Below, piece after piece: positions 5,144 to 6,605 of a stretch of DNA of 6,605 bases. A program made the position numbers and the translations under genes. Position 1 is the first letter of the stretch. Each line of letters opens with the position of its first letter. The stretch comes from Frankiales bacterium (GTDB lineage Bacteria; Actinomycetota; Actinomycetes; Mycobacteriales; Jatrophihabitantaceae), in contig JAOPUY010000082.1 of NCBI GenBank assembly GCA_025963265.1, forward strand, positions 1 through 6,605. The letters run 5' to 3'. The notes under the pieces are model-generated. The model was not told the origin of the DNA and did not search any database. It was given only the letters and a program-made list of their open reading frames with translations.

Positions 5144-6514
5144 TTACTCCTCGGAGAAGAACACGTTCTTGGTCTCAGTGAACGCCGACAGCGCGTCCGG
5201 GCCGAGCTCGCGGCCGAGGCCCGAGCGCTTGAAGCCGCCGAACGGCGTCGAGTACCGGACCGAGGAATGCGAGTTGACGCTGAGATTGCCCGCTTCGACG
5301 GCCCGACTCATCCGCAGCGCCCGGCCGAGGTCACGCGTCCAGATCGAGCCGGACAGGCCGTAGTCGGTGTCATTGGCCTTGGCGATCGCGTCCGCCTCGT
5401 CGGTGAAGGGCAGCACCGACACGACCGGCCCGAACACCTCCTCGCGCCAGATCCGGTCCTGCGTCGACTTGGGCAGCACGACCGTGGGCGGGTACCAGAA
5501 CCCCGGCCCTTGCGGCGCGCTGCCGCGAAAGGCCACGTCGACCGAGTCGCCTTCGACGTAAGAGGAAACGCGCGCATGCTGGTTGGCCGAGATCAGCGGG
5601 CCCATCTCGGCGTCCGCGGTCTCCGGGGCGATCACCTTGACCCCTTGGACGGCTGGCTGCAACAGTTCCAGGAAGCGGTCGTAGACGCTGGCCTGGACCA
5701 GGATCCGGCTGCGGGCGCAGCAGTCCTGGCCCGCGTTGTCGAAAACCCCGTACGGCGCCGACTGGGCCGCCCGTTCGAGGTCGCTGTCGGCGAAGACGAT
5801 GTTCGCGCTCTTGCCGCCCAGTTCCAGCGTGATGCGCTTGACCTGATCGGCTGCGCCCCGCATGATCTGCTGCCCGACCGCCGTCGAGCCGGTGAAGCAG
5901 ACCTTGCGGACGGCCGGGTGGGTGACGAACCGCTGGCCGACCACCGCGCCGGCGCCGGGGATGACCGTGAACACCCCCGGCGGCAGGCCGGCATCGAGTG
6001 CGAGCTCGCCCAGCCGGATCGCGGTCAGCGGGGTCAGCTCGGCCGGCTTGAGCACCACGGTGTTGCCGGCGGCCAGAGCGGGGGCGAAGCCCCAGGCGGC
6101 GATCGGCATCGGGAAGTTCCAGGGCACGATGATCCCGACCACGCCCAGCGGCTCGGCGAAGGTGACGTCCACACCGCCGGCGACCGGGATCTGCTGACCG
6201 ATCAGGCGTTCGGGCGCCGCGGAATAGTAGGTCAGGACATCGCGGACGTTGCCGGCCTCCCAGCGCGCGTTGCCGATGGTGTGGCCGGCGTTCGCCACCT
6301 CCAGCCGGGCCAGCTCCTCGAGGTGGTCGTCGACGGCCTGGCCGAACCGCCGGAGCAGCCGCCCACGGTCGGCGGGGGCGAGGCCACGCCAGACCGGGCC
6401 GACCTCGACCGCCCTGGCGATCGCCGCGTCGGTCTCCTCGACACCGACGAGGTCGACGGTCCGGACCAGGTCCTCGGTCGCCGGGTTGAGCACCTCGTGC
6501 ACGGTCGCGCTCAC
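5144..6514 (-). CDS. NAD(P)-dependent aldehyde dehydrogenase (PuuC-like position)
   Basis: This 456-residue aldehyde dehydrogenase oxidises an aldehyde to its acid. It has every key residue: N133 in PWNFP (oxyanion hole), K156 in LKPAE (cofactor), FTGSTAVG (207-214), E231 in LELGGKS (general base), nucleophile C265 in NAGQDCCARSR, E359 in EEVFGPV, and PFGGFKRSG near the C-terminus. At 456 residues it is slightly shorter than the 480-500 of many relatives, at the N-terminal side, but the motif set is intact. The GTG start at 6514 overlaps the upstream TGA as GTGA, implying coupled translation. A weak SD-like AGGGGG lies about 11 nt upstream. In the operon it probably acts on the gamma-glutamylated aldehyde made by the SDR, a role inferred from context. 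The family alone does not fix the substrate. Confidence 0.93.
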   Translation of the reverse strand: MSATVHEVLNPATEDLVRTVDLVGVEETDAAIARAVEVGPVWRGLAPADRGRLLRRFGQAVDDHLEELARLEVANAGHTIGNARWEAGNVRDVLTYYSAAPERLIGQQIPVAGGVDVTFAEPLGVVGIIVPWNFPMPIAAWGFAPALAAGNTVVLKPAELTPLTAIRLGELALDAGLPPGVFTVIPGAGAVVGQRFVTHPAVRKVCFTGSTAVGQQIMRGAADQVKRITLELGGKSANIVFADSDLERAAQSAPYGVFDNAGQDCCARSRILVQASVYDRFLELLQPAVQGVKVIAPETADAEMGPLISANQHARVSSYVEGDSVDVAFRGSAPQGPGFWYPPTVVLPKSTQDRIWREEVFGPVVSVLPFTDEADAIAKANDTDYGLSGSIWTRDLGRALRMSRAVEAGNLSVNSHSSVRYSTPFGGFKRSGLGRELGPDALSAFTETKNVFFSEE

Positions 6515-6603
6515 AGCCGCTCGAACCCCCTGATCCGTTCCCAGTCGGTGACGGCGGCATTGAAGGCGGCCAGCTCCACGTCGGCGTGGTTGACGTAGTG
6601 CGC
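6511..6603 (-). CDS. Glutamine-synthetase family ligase, C-terminal end only
   Basis: The minus-strand frame from the right edge to TGA 6513-6511 encodes 30 residues beginning AHYVNHADVELAAF and ending VTDWERIRGFERL. The ending V-T-D-W-E-R-x-R-x-F-E-R is the characteristic C-terminus of type I glutamine synthetases and their gamma-glutamyl-amine ligase relatives (PuuA, GlnA3/GlnA4 types). The rest of the gene lies outside the window, so its substrate class cannot be judged here. Its stop overlaps the aldehyde dehydrogenase start (GTGA). The company of a gamma-glutamyl hydrolase and two dehydrogenases suggests a gamma-glutamyl-amine ligase rather than the housekeeping enzyme. Confidence 0.72.
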   Translation of the reverse strand, partial: AHYVNHADVELAAFNAAVTDWERIRGFERL

Positions 6604-6605
6604 CA

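Noticed and set aside
4850..6598. A 582-codon open frame on the + strand, antisense to the aldehyde dehydrogenase and SDR genes.
   Set aside because: Its translation is low-complexity (rich in R, G, D, A, H) with no recognisable domain, and the opposite strand carries aldehyde dehydrogenase with all catalytic residues. Long antisense open frames are expected in GC-rich DNA.
1..6605. A novel defence, mobile or CRISPR-like system.
   Set aside because: I looked for phased repeats, terminal inverted repeats, transposase or nuclease motifs and toxin-antitoxin pairs, and saw none. All genes belong to recognisable families with consistent codon use.

Overview
The window is high-GC, codon-dense DNA from an actinobacterium. 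The main signs are G/C-ending codons throughout, GTG starts, probable leaderless genes with -10-like elements 6-7 nt before the ATG, and actinobacterial-type families (a uracil-free hairpin terminator also fits). I cannot name the genus. I see no RNA gene, insertion sequence, CRISPR array, phage gene or defence island. It looks like ordinary chromosome holding eight complete protein genes and two genes cut by the window edges.

Left part (1-2506): the 3' part of a class I SAM-dependent methyltransferase gene (+), then an RDD-domain membrane protein with a proline-rich cytoplasmic tail (+). A GNAT acetyltransferase of the phosphinothricin/Bar type (-) converges on the RDD gene with 4 bp between stop codons. 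The GNAT gene is divergent from a small HhH-GPD 'base-excision repair' protein (+). Only 26 bp separate these two start codons, and the gap holds a perfect 15-bp palindrome that could supply both -10 elements.

Middle (2503-3599): an HxlR/DUF24 redox-type regulator (-) is divergent from an FMN nitroreductase of the RutE/malonic-semialdehyde-reductase type (+). They share a 93-bp AT-richer spacer with a 9-bp direct repeat that may be the HxlR operator. The nitroreductase gene ends at a perfect 16-bp inverted repeat that probably terminates transcription from both sides.

Right part (3578-6603, all -): a four-gene operon in the order glutamine-synthetase-like ligase (only its C-terminus is in the window), aldehyde dehydrogenase, SDR dehydrogenase and gamma-glutamyl hydrolase (PuuD-like). 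The junctions are a 4-bp GTGA overlap, a 67-bp gap with a tandem 16-bp repeat/hairpin, and a 2-bp gap. Together they read as a gamma-glutamylation route: glutamate is ligated to an amine, the alcohol is oxidised to aldehyde and then acid, and glutamate is released again. Having an SDR and no visible amine oxidase fits an amino-alcohol such as ethanolamine better than putrescine, but that is inference.

The best candidates for something new are small regulatory architectures (the 1904-1918 palindrome, the 2880-2906 repeats and the 5088-5119 repeat hairpin) and the apparently catalytic-residue-poor HhH-GPD protein. I found no evidence of a wholly new multigene system.
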